A stretch of DNA of 64,000 nt, from contig WARS01000032.1 of the NCBI GenBank assembly GCA_008933995.1, positions 248,001 through 312,000 of the forward strand, in the 5' to 3' direction. The position numbers and the translations under genes were made by a program. Position 1 is the stretch's first letter, and every line of letters begins with the position of its first letter. Positions 1 through 14,150 of this stretch are shown piece after piece. Under the pieces are notes generated by a model. The model was not told the origin of the DNA and searched no databases. It worked only from the letters and a program-made list of their open reading frames with translations. Source of the DNA: Datnioides undecimradiatus (Eukaryota > Chordata > Actinopteri > Lobotiformes > Datnioididae).

Positions 1-3000
1 AAGATGTTCTGTTGCTTCCTTTTTAAATGTACAGAAAACTCTTGCTTTTGGAAAGGTCACGTTATCTTTTGCTCATCTTAAAGAGGCGGAAATGTGCTTT
101 TGCACCTGCTCTTAAACGGTGTCAGTATAGAAGACTTTCTCACTACACTGGCTGAAAACCAAATAAGATTTGGGGACCATTTTTAAGTGGTCTAGATAAA
201 GACATCAAATATTTATGCTTTGTCTCTTTTTTTTGCTTGGTAAGGTTTTAAACTGATTCCTTGCTCCTTTTCTTATCTCCTTCAGCTTAGGATACACTGC
301 ACCATCGTTTACGAAAGAAGATCAGATAATGTCATCCCACAATTACAACATTTAAAGCGACATTGAACCACATCATTAACATCCACCCTGGCATAATTAC
401 ACAGCTTCCTTATGATTTAGCCTTCACGTCTTTACTTCACCTCGTGATGTTATGGTTATTATTGTATTAATTATGGCGAGAAAAAGGAAAAGACAAGGAA
501 TGTAACTTTCTTGATTATTTGACAGCAGCCTTGGACTCTGGACTTAGTTTCTCTGTTAGTTAAGTAGACTATAAAAATCACTTCAGGAGTCCAACTGTTG
601 CTGCGTTTTTATGGAGCATTTTATTCCAATAATGACCAAAGGAACAGCTAAATCACAGTGAAATTGCTTTGTATAAAGATTTCAGTCAAATACATGGCAT
701 TTCCATGGTCTTCATAACAAGTCCAACTCCTGTTTCACTGTTTTGTGGAGAAGCTACAGTAGGAGTTGTTTGCATTTGCAGTTTTACTTGGCAACAAACA
801 AAAAGGAGACTGCTTTCATCTCAAAAGGCGCAAACATCTAATCCTGACCCAGTCTCTGAGAAAACAGAGTGGTCTGCTTCTATCTCCACTTTTGTTACTT
901 TTCTGTTCCCAGTCGTTTTTTACTTGACTCTCCAAAAAGCAGTCTGAAAATGCTTAAAGGTCCCACACAGTGGGGAATTTTACAGCAGCCACCCACCCGC
1001 TGTGTTTCGGTGGAGGTGGCTGTCGAATGTGTCGGCCCTGGATTATATACATCATCACACAGGGGACGCTGAAGCTTTCAATGCTGCAGCTTCACTGTAT
1101 CCTCCCTTACATAATATTCACACTACGCTGTCATGCCATGTTACTGCCTACTGCCTGTCAGAGAGGGAAAATAATGACTGCACTGATGTGTTGTTGGCAT
1201 GTGTGCGTGTGTGTGAGAGAGGGAGAGAGTGTATGCCTTGGTGCTCCAGCTGAAATTTTGTTTTGGTTCAAGGACACGATTCTGTCTAAAAGAATGAGGA
1301 AAAGCCCGTTGATTAGATACTACTTACTTCATTACAACACACACATATGCATACACAAAAGCACACACAACAAACACACACACAGCCCTGCAAGGTCACA
1401 GCCAAAGTGGATGTTTCTGTTAGATTTTTTTTTTTTTTTGGGGTGGGCACAATAGGTCCCTCTGAAACCCGACAAACCCTATTAGATGTAACTACCCTGA
1501 GCTTCATTTATCAAACAGTGCGTGAGTGTAAACAAGCTTGCATATGTGTGGAATAACAATACCTTTTGCATTGTGCGTGTATTCGTGTTTGTTTTGGGAA
1601 CAAGAATCTTGGTCCAGCATTTAATCGTCATGCAAAGTTTCATATTGACAGATGATGAGACGGAGAGCCGGCCCACCCTCGGAGAGGGTTTTTGTAACAC
1701 TTTCAAAGAGGATTTTTGAAAGCAGGCTGGGAAGTTAACAGGCAGAGATACGAGGACGTAGCAAAAGACACAGATTTCAAGGAAGCTCTGATATTATTTT
1801 ACGCAAGCAGACACACTCTGATCAAGTTGTGTTTGAGAAGCCAGTAAACCGCTTCAGAGGATTTTTTACTTAATTGCCAGCGTTTGACAACACTGAGGAT
1901 GCTTGAAGTGTTAACTGACCATCAACTCAAAGCTTTATCTCCTACACTAGAAAGTGTTAACACTGAAACTTCTTCTAATCATTTCACCACACGAACAGAT
2001 TGTTAGAATGCTTTGCTGTTAAATGGTTTATTCTTTCATTTGCATGTTTGTATTAGTCACCCATTTCTGCTGTGAGTTATCTTAAAACATTAATCCATCA
2101 ACAAAGTTTGTCTGTCCTAAAAGAAAGACGAGGTGTTCTACCATGGTGGCTACACCTGCTTGGTGGTTGACATTTTATCATAGAAAGTAGTTACAGCTAA
2201 ATCTTTGCTTATTGCAATCCACCAGACGCTACATTAGCATGTGTTTACAGTCATGTTTGTGGTGACCTGTTGAGCGCAAATATGATCCTGACTCTCCTTT
2301 CGACTCAGTTAGCTCTTTAGCTGCTAAATGTAGCATTTTTAGGAGCTTAAGAGCCAGAACCAGTAGCTCACTGAGTCTGTCTACCATTTGGCGCGTGACA
2401 GTTAATTTGTGGGTTCATCTGAGATTTTCTTCTGGAAACAGCTGGCACTCCAAGCAAGGTTGATGGGACTGGTGAGACCGAACCAAAACAATAAAGCTGT
2501 AGTCCAACAATCAAGATAATAAACATTACAATAATGGTTTTGTGTGACTATCAGCAACCCCTCTCACATTACACACGGGACCCATTGCTAACATGGAAGT
2601 AACTGTAATGTGATACGTGTGATAAAGCAGTGTAGAGAAGAGAGTTTTAAAGCACAAACTAAACAGTTGGACATGTTTGTACATTCACACCTTTATCAAG
2701 CTGTCAAACACCAGAAATCCTGTCATCGGCAGACTGTGACTCATCATTCACTCTCCTTCTGCACAGTTCACATTTTTTTGGCTTTAATGCCTCATTGTAC
2801 ATGAGTAAGTGGCTTTAAATCAGCCCCTGCAAAGACGACCACAAAACAAGACCACAAGCACAAAATCAAGATGTTCTCTCCTGCAGCGTTTCACTCAGGT
2901 TGAGAATCATTATGTCGATGCTTAGCACTATTGTTTTAATATCAAATATATCCAAACCCTGGAAACTACAGCCTGTAATCTTGATTAGGCCTTCTCCTTT

Positions 3001-3606
3001 GTTGATGTTCAGAAGTCAGGTACAGTAGTGAAAATACTCTGCTGGAGTAATTCCGCTAATTGAAACTACATTTCAGCGGGAAATACTGTACATTTTACTG
3101 CACTGCATTGTCTCAGAGGTAATGCATTTTCATATGAATACAAATATGATACAATTAGAAAATACAATGCTTCAAAAATTAAACTAGTTGTTTCCAGTTT
3201 TTTTTTTTTTCATTTCAGATGTCTCTGGGTTGTTAGCTTCTACACTGGAGACTTTTCCACTCTAAACATCTCATATTTAACTGTTATAGTCCCCAGAAGG
3301 ATAAAACACTTTGTTCTTCGTCTTTTCTGTCTCATTAAATATCTCTTGAACACTAGGACTCGTCTTATGACCCATTGGTGTGACAGGTTGGCAACCTGTT
3401 AACCAGCTTAACTTTGTCCAGCTTCAATAATAAAACATGGTTTATCCATTGATTTATCAATATTGATAATATCATATATATAAAAATGTATCTGTCAGAC
3501 AGGTTGATTCACTGGAAACACAAGTACTTTTATTGTTATATTGGTAATGGTTCTTGTGCTTAAGCTGCCACCCATACACAAGTCTCGTCTATGGACAGCC
3601 AACAAC

Positions 3607-3648
3607 TTTTTCTTTCAACAAACAACGATTTTTCTTTCAACAAACAAC
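3607..3648. repeat. 22-bp tandem duplication
   Basis: The 20-base unit TTTTTCTTTCAACAAACAAC occurs at 3607-3626 and again, identical, at 3629-3648, a period of 22 bases. It is a small local duplication within intron sequence. Confidence 0.8.
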
Positions 3649-4056
3649 AAAACAGACAAATTGTTGATCTGCTCTAAAATATCTCTCAAGAATTGAATCT
3701 CAAGATACGAAAACAGCACATTAAGATTCTTTCTGAATCAATCTGAGAGGGATGGATTCACGCTGCGAGCTAAGATCACCACTGTCATGCCAAACACAGG
3801 GCAGGGCAACGGGCACAAGAAGATTATTTTAAAGATGCAGAACTGTGCATAATGTATAACTAAGCTCGCTGCACTGAAAAGCTGAGGACAAGAAGGAAAA
3901 GGGCTCTCACTCACTCTCACCCTCACGCATTATTTGCACCATAATAAATCTCTAAATTATGCAAATGCATGCATGCTCGTATGTGCATGCACAGACACAC
4001 TGACAAAGGCAGTCATCTATGCATGTGTGCCAAGTCAGCAAAGTCACTGAGACTTG

Positions 4057-4500
4057 AGAGAGGGAGGGAAAAAGAGGGAAAGATGTGTTATTTAGTTTTC
4101 CAATGAATTTATTTATGGGAGGGTTGTTTTGATGGAGTTTGGGTTGCGCCTCTTGCGGGTTGCTTTTGATGGAAAAGAGCTACATTCTTGGTTATTTACA
4201 TTTCGCCTGTAAGAGGAAGAAGAGGAGAGGAGAGGAGTAAAAGGAAAGGTGAAGGGGAAGGGCAAGGAGAAAAGAGGAAGGGAGGATAGAGCGGAGAGAA
4301 GAGTCAGGTTGAAAGATGAAGAAAGGAGTGGAGGAGGAAAAGGTGGAAGGAAGGTGAAAAGAAACAAGCCGTGAAGAGAAAAGCATCGAGGGGAGGTGAG
4401 GTGAAAAGAACAGAGGACAGGATGGAAGGGAGGAAATGCACAAAGACGCTAAGAGAAAGATGTGGATCTGAAAAGAGGTAAAGGACGAGCGGAGTAGAAA
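4057..4500. repeat. Polypurine (GGA/GAAA-rich) tract
   Basis: The + strand is almost entirely purine, built from degenerate GAGGA, GGAAG and AGAGG units with only occasional pyrimidines. The tract makes long but meaningless Ser/Leu/Phe-rich open frames on the complementary strand. Such tracts are a normal component of vertebrate introns and can form triplex or other non-B structures. Confidence 0.75.
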
Positions 4501-4657
4501 GGACAGTGCAGACCAGGAATTAGCCCAATATACCGGTTCAGCTTGGAGTAGCATAAATAATGGAGGCAGAGTGCAGCATAGGTGGCATTGTCAGAAGTTC
4601 AGAAAAGAATGCATGCCTAACATCACAGCTACAGCAGACTGATGTGAGGTGGTAAAT

Positions 4658-4704
4658 GGTTTGGAGTTGTCGTTTTCTCACTCAGAGAACGACAACTCCA
4701 AACC
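4658..4704. repeat. Near-perfect 20-bp inverted repeat (hairpin)
   Basis: The left arm starting GGTTTGGAGTTGTCGTT at 4658 is mirrored by GAGAACGACAACTCCAAACC ending at 4704. The first 17 bases of the arm pair perfectly. The TCTC/GAGA pairing continues after a two-base T bulge, leaving a loop of only a few bases. There are no flanking transposon-like sequences that I recognise. Confidence 0.85.
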
Positions 4705-4787
4705 ACGTAGATGCGATTTGTACCACGCTTTCATCTGCACAGGGAATATGGTTAAACTGGAATAGAGTTGATAGGTTTTTGCTAAGG

Positions 4788-4870
4788 CTAGCATAACATC
4801 TGCAGGTAGAGGGAAACTAGTTAGCCTGGCTCTGTCTAAAGTCAAAAAACAATAAGCATATTTGCTTTCT
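4788..4870. repeat. Probable fragment of a teleost TIR element
   Basis: The phrase around 4815-4850 (TTAGCCTGGCTCTGTCTAAAG) resembles the interior of the widespread fish non-autonomous element whose better copies lie at 22052-22465 and 14570-14697. It is degraded and has no clear ends. The assignment rests on remembered repeat wording, so it is weak. Confidence 0.3.
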
Positions 4871-5448
4871 TATTAACCCAGCTATTCACAGCTATGTGTT
4901 AAGTCAGGAGGTGATAAGCTAATTGAGCATAAACGGAGGAGAATTACTACCTATCTATAAAACAAACTAATTAACACTCTGTGTAGTCAATGAGGCCACT
5001 GTGAGGGTACCAGACACAGTCACAGTAAGAACAGGGTTTGGTTTTGTCTCTGCATCCTCTGCGTTTCTTACTGTTTTCCCAGTAGTTATGCAAAACTTAA
5101 CATTAACATGTGTTCCAGGTCCATACTCACGTCTGCACAGACAAGAAATTGATCAACCTTTTCATCTCATTCTCAGAAAGAAAGCATGTGGTCAGGTTTA
5201 CCCAAATGTTTAACTATTATTCTAAATAATGAGGGTAATAGAAGTTGCTACTTGACAGCAGGAAAAATGACACACAAAAATGATATTTTTCAACATTTTA
5301 TTGATGAATTGAGCCATTTAAATTCTCCAGTAATGATTCTTTGGTATTGCAGTATGTCAGCCGATTTGGCTTAAGTATGACCAGCAATTGGTGATCGGTA
5401 GCAAAAACTCTCTGCTGTAGAGACATTGGTATTCACCTCCAAAAGCCA

Positions 5449-5742
5449 TTGGTGGAAAAGTGGTTAAGAGAAGAAAGAGAGCGAGATGAGCAGATCAGAG
5501 AAAGGAAATGCAGGAATAAGAGAAAATTAGGTGGTAAACAGGTGAAAGGAAGTTGGAGGAATAAGGAGGAAGTGATGAGACAAGTGAAGGCATTGGAAAT
5601 GGAGAGTAGACAAGCAGGTGTTGAGGAGCAATATCAGGCATGGATGCTTTTTAAGACAGCAAGACTGCGAGAATCAGAGCGCTGGGACAAATACAAAATT
5701 GCTCATTCAGTCCCACAATCCTTAACATCATTGCAGGTATGA
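5449..5742 (+). other. Charged open frame of unknown status
   Basis: A 97-codon open frame rich in Glu, Lys and Arg, starting MVEKWLREERERDEQIRERK and predicted to be helical or coiled coil. It lies inside the presumed b4galt2 intron and ends at LQV just after an AG. The sequence CATTGCAG|GTATGA near 5733 looks like a donor or acceptor, so the frame could be a mobile-element remnant or a chance open frame in purine-rich DNA. No family was recognised, and I do not claim that it is a gene. Confidence 0.15.
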
Positions 5743-7913
5743 ATATCAATGCCTCTGCCAACCTCTGGGTTTAAACCGGGCTTTATGTGGAACAAATCTG
5801 TTGTTTGTGTTGCCGACACTCCATTTGTTGTTGCATTAGATATAAATCTCTGTGCAGGGTTTTGCCCTTGTGTTGCATCATAGTGGTAATACAATATTAC
5901 CACTCTGCCTCAAAAGTTCTGATCTCATGCTTTGCCTCAGCCGAAACACACTGCAAATCCAATGTCTTTTCCCCAGCTGGTGTCCGCACAGTTCACAGCT
6001 CCTGAAGGTTGAACAGTTTGTTCCTCTTGGTGTTACAAAAGTCCGTGACTCGAGTGGAGGTTGTTCAGTAAGAGCCTGGGGGGTTTCTGTTTGTTTGTTT
6101 GTTCATTTGTTTGTGTGCAACACTGTTTGCAATGTGCCATGTTAAGGGGGATTATGATATGCTCTGAGAGCCCTGAGTGAAGGAATGCAGCGTGTTTTTG
6201 AATGCCCTGAACCGACAGTTGATGCTAAACAGGCACATTTTGCTGTAAATAGGCAGAGTTTTCAAACATTTGCTGTCTCCAGGTATACCACCAGTAATTT
6301 TCCTGACCTTGTAACCAACAGAAAGGTTTGGATTTAGCTGACTTAAATGTGTTTAAATTTAATATCTGAGTGGAATATATACATTGAAACAGTTATTGGT
6401 GACTTTAATCATTCTGCTTTCCATATTGTCAAAGTTGATCCTCTCCTAGTGTTATGACATTAAAAGGAAAACGAATGCCAGTAATTTAACAGAACTACTG
6501 AAGTTGCCAAAAAGGATAACACAACGGGGAAAGTCAGGGCTAACAACGGATTGGGCTGTCGGACTCAAAAGTCACTAAGCTGTGATACCTGTACTACAGG
6601 GCAGGATTTGAGGTTGGGGACTTCTGGGTTTTCAGGACTGCAACGGGGTTAAGTGGACTGTACTTACAGAGCGCCTTTCTTGTCTTCTGACCAATTAATT
6701 GGTCCATATCAGGTTATGTTGAAGACAGTAAGCTGTGTAAAGCACTGCCTACTGACTGCAGGTCTCACTATTAAGATCCTTGAGACCATTTTTTGGATGC
6801 GCAAAATGCCTTAATTTGACTATATGAGAAATGTAGATTGCTGTTGCAGGGACGGACTGATCTGTGTGAGCTTCTTTAGCCATTAGTTGCCAGCGTGACA
6901 CCTCGGGGTTGTGCTTTTACAGTTACCTTGTGTTGCTTTGCTACAGCTAGTTTTATGTGTGCTGTAAGTGATGCGAGCAATGTCAAAGCCATTTCATTGT
7001 GCTCTTGTATCCAGATACCGTCCTACAACAAAGACTGATTGCTGCACCAAAGCTGTGTACTTATAGATATAAAAGGATGCCTACTTACTGCTTTGAATTA
7101 GATTTTTAAGTTTATATTATATCAAAGAAATGCATGAATTGAATAGAATCAACAAATGTCATTAAAAATAAGATCTGCTGGTGCAGTAATGAATGGGCAG
7201 GCATCTTGTAAGACTATTTACACATTCACATGCTCAGTCATTTTTCTTTTTTTCTAATCTTTGCAGCTTTGTTGCCTTTGAACTGGATTATATCTTTCAA
7301 ATCCTCATATGTGTTTCAGGTTAGAGTTTGTTCTTGTGACTGGTCACCTGATTGGGCGACATCACCCCTTAAATGTGATCTCTCTCATAGCTACATGAGG
7401 AAATACTGGCTGGACCGATCAAGTTAATAACCACCGTCTTCATTCTGTTCAACATCATTTCAAGTCTTAGTCATTTATCAATTTCCAGCTTCAAAACTGT
7501 GACTATTTGCAGCTTCTTTTTGCATTTTGTGACTGCAACCCAATCATTTTAGGGGGATTGGACTGTTTGATGATTTTAGCCATCATCTTCAATTTTCTAT
7601 TTAGCAATTAATTAGTAATGAAACTATAAGTTTTGCACCCCTATCACCTTGAGCAACTGTGTGGGAATTAGTGATGTTAATTTTATTTTCCATTTTCTGA
7701 GTATATGTACACTAAATGAATAATAAATTGGTAAAAAAAAAAATTAAAGGATAATGAAAATAATAATTAGTTTCAGCCCCTCACTCCGTCATAAAACCTT
7801 GAGCTGCACTCCCTCTCCTCATCTTCCTCCTCGGTTTATTTATTCTGCCCCTTTTCTTTCCTGTCTTTGTTTCTCTCTCGCTCTAATAGATATTGTATCT
7901 CTGTGTGTTGCAG

Positions 7914-10900
7914 GATCACTCTGAATGGGATGAAGGTGTCCAGGCCAGACGTTCGCATCGGCCGCTACAGAATGATTAAACACGAGAGAGACAAACACAA
8001 CGAGCCCAACCCACAGAGGTACTGCATCATTGTCCAAACTCGTTCTCCAGCCTCACATGCGGATCGATGGCATTGCCTTTTGTCTCGTAGATAACCATTT
8101 CAGATGTTTCCTTACAACTTTTTCATCTCCATTTGAGGAAATTATGATTATGTGGCGCTGCAAAGGGCACGGTATCAATAACATGTCCTTATAATTAGTG
8201 TATTCGCTACAGAGCAGTGCACTGAAACATGGGCAGCAGGAGTGATCTAAGGCCAGCAGTGAGGGGAGGGATCATGTTTCCTCTGTCATTTGTCTGCCAC
8301 ATTATCTGTCTTCATTCTCTCCACTTTAGCTTCAATTACGTATCAAAGTTATTTTTACATTGATGGTTAAATTACAATCTTTGTTTGTTTTGTTTTATTG
8401 AGCATATTTTGGTTAATAATCATTATTATTATATATAAGTGTATCACTATATATTCATTTTGCACACTGCTCCACTAGCTAGTGAGATTTTTATGCTTTC
8501 ATACCCTCTTTTTAGTTAAAGTTACATGTGGACAGCTGAAGTGTGCAGTGGATATATGTTCTTGTTGAGGTAAATTTGGATATAGACAAGATAACAGTTG
8601 ATGCAGTATCACAAAAATTGTGCTTTAGGACAGTCAGTAATAAAGCTGACGATGAAAGAATTGATTTTACTTGGCCTACTTTCGATTATTTCGCCTGAAC
8701 TCTGGTAGTTTCCCTTCACATCTTGCTGCAGTAATGTTCAGGTGTGCTCCAGGATCCTGTAGCAACACTGCTGGGCGTGGTTACAGGTGCAGCAAAGCAC
8801 ACGTCTGACCACACCCGAGCACAATTATCGGTGATGCTGACCATGATCAAAAGGGGAACTTTCAAGCAGAGACGGCAGCTCATGACTGCTTTTCACCCTG
8901 CTGTTAAGTTACTCTTTTTTCTTCTTTCCTCTTTTACTCCTTTGCTGGACCATTTTAATTAACCAGCAATCTCCGTCATTTTAAAAATGTCTTTTTCAGT
9001 TTTTATCTTTCAGTGACACCGACTTATAAGCAGGATGCATGAGAAGTCCAGACACCCACCCTACAGACATCACAAGTCTCTAAAACTATACATTATTTAG
9101 TTTTTTCATCATTTATTTATTCAGTTAACTGTTCCATTATAGTTGCTGTAAATTTCATTTCTCATGTGACATGTGCTCTTCACGCTGAAAGGATTTTTTT
9201 TCCCTTTCCTGAGTCCTGAATCCTTACATAGGCTATTTTCATTTTGTGGCCTATAGGTAGTCAGATTTAAGCATACTGAATCAGTGTATATAATGCGTAA
9301 GCGCCCCATCATTCCCAAATAAATTCCTTCCAAAAATACTGTTGGTAGCCTCCTAAAAACTTCCATCCCTACAGGCGCTCTTACTATCCATACAGCCAGG
9401 AAGAAGCAAATGGGAGCATAAAGCCAGAAAAAAAGGAATAAAACTGGTCTTATGATAAGTCCACTGTTTTTTCTGTTTGAGGAGAGAAACATGTTTCCGA
9501 TAACTGACAAAACATTTCACTCCGCACAGGATGTTAAAAGATTCATGCAAGACGATATTGAAATGCATGACGAAATGAGGACATGTTAAATAAATAAAAT
9601 GAATGCGTTTCAAAGATGCCATAAGAATTTCTTGTCTTCGCGGCATTTATTAAAATTCAGTTGCTGCTAATGTGCAACTCCCGAGAACACTGAAACTACT
9701 GAATGAGCAGTCTTAGTTCACTGTAACGTGGTGAGATGTGGGCTGCAGATAAAGAAAAGGTGGAAGTATCAGATGAGAACATGAATTAAAACAACCCTCT
9801 GAGGACCACAGCTTGGTCTTCCTGGTCACCGAATGATTGAAAGACTTTAAAATGCCAAGTACAAAACATTGTCAATAAACCAAAAATTGCTTTTCAGAGA
9901 TACGGCCCAGGGGCTTAAATGTTGCTCTTTTGGCCACACCCAATTAAATTGCTTTTCAGACAAATGTGTAAAAATACTTCCTGTGCGAATGTGTTATTTT
10001 ATGGCTTGATGAATGAGGCCCAATATGCAGAGATGAGCCCTTCTAGACACATTAATCACCAGGAGTATAGCACCTCACATTAAGCTGCTTAAACGTGGAT
10101 TATCACTGTTTATTCTCCTCTAAGAGCCCCCGTTTTCACGCCTGGGTGGGCCGGGCAGCGATGCCTCTCAACACAAAAATCGATAGCTGCTGTAGCTGCC
10201 ACTGAATGGGGATCTAGTGAACTCTGTTCAATCTTTTGGTTTGTTTTAGTTTGATCTCATGTGACATTATTGCATGACAGCGTTTTGACAGGAACTCTGT
10301 CAGGGCTCAGAGTTGAGGTCTAGTTTAGTTGTGGCTCCAAAACTGGTTTACGAGGAGCTTAAATAGGCAGACAGCGTGAGTCATGTATGGATGAGAAGTG
10401 AGAGCCAAACATATTGTGACACGTGCTGATTTGAATTTTGGATAAAGCAGCTGAATGCATGTTTGAGTCTCTGATACATGAAATATGTTGCGTATTTAAT
10501 AAAGTATTCCATTTGTTTTCCCATCCTGATGGAGAACTTCTCCTCTGGTAGCTGATTTTTCTCCTTCATAGTTAAACTTTGTGAATATGTGGTGGAATTG
10601 TTGCTGAATCATTCATTCAAAAAAGAAATCAGAGCGACAACTTCAATACTTTCTAAAAAGCAACCCCATCATTTTCATCCCTAGTTTTACATAACTGCGT
10701 TTATCACACTATATCTTACTTGTAGAGGCACAATCATTCATTTCTCTGCTTCTGACTGTAAGTACAAATTCAATATAATAAAAGGCCACATTGACTCTAA
10801 AAACCCATTGTTTAGCCATGCATTCATGATTTAAAAAGTCTGATCCCAGCATTTTTTTAACTGATGTACAAAATTAAAGCTTTTTAACGGCTAGGATATG

Positions 10901-11880
10901 AAGTAATACCTTTGCAGATTATTTTTCTTCAGTGACAGGCAATTTGTTAGTCTCCTTTAGTAATGCTAATGGATTTTTAGTGGGAAGCAGCGAGCGTCTT
11001 ATTTTTCTGAAAAGATGGTAAAACATGAAGTGTTTCGTCTCTGGGAAGCTGGAACAGAGAAAATGTTATTCCCATCCTGGCCTTACATTCGTACCTTTTT
11101 ATTGACTTGGTTTTGATGTGATCACATATAGTGCGCTCCTCTCCATGCTAACAGTTAAATATGAAATCCACCCACTTGTACAGGTGTGGGAGGAAGGGAA
11201 ATTAGCTAGAAGTGGCGCCTGTGACATCAACTGAAAGAAAAGAAAGATTTCTTTTACGTTTTACCTGCTGAGAGCCAAAGAGACTTAAAACCTGTTTGTG
11301 GAAAAAAAAAAAAGATTTAAAAAATATGTTTGGATCAAAATGTGTTGAGTAGCTTTAAGAGAAAAAAAACTTTGCTGGCCATGTTACACTTATAAACCTT
11401 TTTATTGACCTTTTATCAATTTGATATGCCAGAATCACCTGTAGTGTGCCCTTTTCCATGTTAACCAACAAAGATGAACTCTACTTGTTACAGCACTGCA
11501 ATTTAGCCAGAAGCGGAGGCTGTTACAGCAATTGAAAGGAAATGAAGGATTATTTTTTTTTACCTGAAATGAACTCAGAACTCAGAAACGAGAGCGGTGT
11601 CACACATCCACCTTAAGTGGTTTAGCTTTCAAACAAACAATCCATACTGTAAAATGGCAGCAATAACTTAAATGTGAAGATGTCTAAAATAAACAGGCCT
11701 GTGTAATGTGTCATCCATCATTGGTCTGTGTGTGTGTGTGTGTGTCAGGGAGCGAGAGTGATTCAACAATCCCACAGTAATTGCCTGCTGAAATGACACC
11801 AATAGAGATGGGAGCTGGCTAGGTCAGACTAGTCTAGTTGCCTTCATCAAAATCAATAAATCAGCCACTAGACTGAAAGA

Positions 11881-11923
<43 letters not shown>

Positions 11924-14096
11924 CGTGTGTTAAGGTTTGTGTGTGTGCAGTTTGTGTCCGCTTGATACTCAATCCCCGTTTTCCTCCTCCTCTCGCTCAT
12001 CGCTCTGCTCTCTCTCTGGTCCGTGGACCAGACTTCCTCAATAAGAGGTGACACCAACAGGGACGCTATTTATTTGGGGCCGATACATTATTCATAACTG
12101 TGGCGAGGGACAGAAAATAGCAGCATATTAGCCGGCACAGACTTCATTTTTTTACGGCCCTTGTGGACACTCGTTATAATGTCTCGGAAATTTCGGCTTA
12201 AAGGATCTTTTGAAAAGAAGTGGCATTTGGACTTAACTGAAGCGTGGCGGCTCCAGATAATCAGGTGGTTGTGAGAGGAGGAATTGCTACCTCGTGGCAG
12301 TATTCGGTCGGTGTGTGTTGAGGGGGAGAGGAGTGTTGTTTTTCTCTCTCTGTATCTCTTTTACTACGGAACATTTTAATGAATCACTTTTCATCTGCTG
12401 AAGGAAGCGTTAAATTTGCAGGATTTCAGATTTGTCTGGAAGAGAAGCATCATTATGCACTGCTTTTCTTGACAAGAAACACATGCAAGCATCAGGATTG
12501 GCCAGTTGTCTGAATGGTGTGATCCATAGTAATGTCGTCAGTATAGCGTGTTTCTTTTAAGGCGATGTTAAGACAAGACTTAAATGTTTATAGTCGCTCA
12601 TGCTGTTATATTCTGTTAAAAACCATTTGCAATTCTGTCCCCAAATTGAATAAAATACATTTGTAACCACACTGAGAAATACATGTTAATCTGTCTTTAG
12701 GCTGAATGTTACAGGCAGTAGCAGCTTCCTTTAGCTGTGGTCATGACTTTCCAAAAGCAACTAAACCCCAACAAACTCCATAACAAAAATATGGGCTTCA
12801 ACATCTCCAAATACTGCATTTGTATAAATACATCCATGTTATTTAAGTCCAAGCCAGTCTACCAGCATAGCATCTGCTAATGCACCGTCTCTGCATCATC
12901 CGACCCTAGTGCTTGAGTGCTACGTGAGGCAGGTCTCATCAGGCCATCTGGTATTTTGTATTATTGAAAAATTAAAAAGAAGAGTTGTGTGGTTACAAAG
13001 GTAACCAAAGTTCTCTGAGAAGTACGTATCTCAAATGCCAACATCTGTATGCTAACATGCTGATGCAGATTTAGCAGGCGTGAAGTTTACCATGTACACC
13101 ATTTTAGTTTAGCTTGTTAGCATAGTCATTTTTGTTAATTGGTGCACAGTAAACACTAAACAAAGCTGAGACTGAAAAGAGTGTGATTTTACCGTAAACC
13201 ACAGTGATTGTACAGACCTGAGAATGACCACATGTTGGGGCGGGGTCATCGGATGCATAAGAAGTTATCCTCTGGGGACCAGGAATTTCATCAAATCCAT
13301 CAAATACCCAGACATTGCCATCCCAAACCATGTCAAACAAAACAGAAAAAACAATAATGAACAGAAAGACATTTGGAAGTTGGTTGGTTACTAAAAAATT
13401 GAGGCATACAAGACAAAAAAGGTTTAGATCTCTTACAGGACTTTTTAAGCTTTTACTAGATTTCACAGATATTGACAAGTCCAATTTCCAATAAGCAAAA
13501 TGTCTTTTACTACTTACATTTCCCTAAAGAGCTGCAGATACAGAGATATACTTCCCTTTTCCACCGTTACAGTTCTGACAACAGTTGTTTACATAGTTTT
13601 ATGAATGAAAGTGAACCTGCAATTGCTTGTGTCTACGGCAACAACCCACAACCCCACTTTGTCTTTTAGAAATACCTTGAAAAACCCTCCAGTTTTACTT
13701 CTCAGGCTGTACACACACAGGTCTGTCACTCAATTACTTTGATAAACTAAGGTTTTGTTTCCGCTCTTTGTCTTGAGGTGCAGAGTTGCCTCTCTGTTTA
13801 GATTCAGATTAATGATTGAGCCTTTGGGGAGAGTTTATCTGGAGTGCCTGCGTAATGTCCAGCATTTACCAAGGGAAGCGTTGTCTCGACTGTTTGATGA
13901 ATGTTTACTATCTCCTCTGCATTCGCTTGCATTCACACACACACATATATGTGCACATTCACTCAAATATGCACACAGTCTCACACAGGAGTCCATTCTC
14001 TGAGCCTTTTTGAAGATGCTGGCATAAGCAATGAGATATTGGGCCAGCGGAAGTAAGAAAGAGGCACATTCATCACCAGCCACGAGTACTGGTTTG

Positions 14097-14150
<54 letters not shown>

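Larger units (their letters stand above)
1..7913 (+). other. b4galt2: b4galt2 intron (left part), no exon seen
   Basis: This stretch lies upstream of the penultimate b4galt2 coding exon and should be intron. The preceding family exon carries the WGWGGEDDD substrate-binding motif, and I found no copy of it here, so it must lie left of the window. The stretch contains a purine-rich tract (about 4057-4500), a hairpin (4658-4704), a short 22-bp tandem duplication (3607-3648) and a charged open frame (5449-5742), each described separately. No RNA gene was recognised. Confidence 0.6.

Noticed and set aside
4113-4554. Ser/Leu/Phe-rich open frames on the - strand
   Set aside because: They are complements of the polypurine tract; low complexity, no domain and no splice context.
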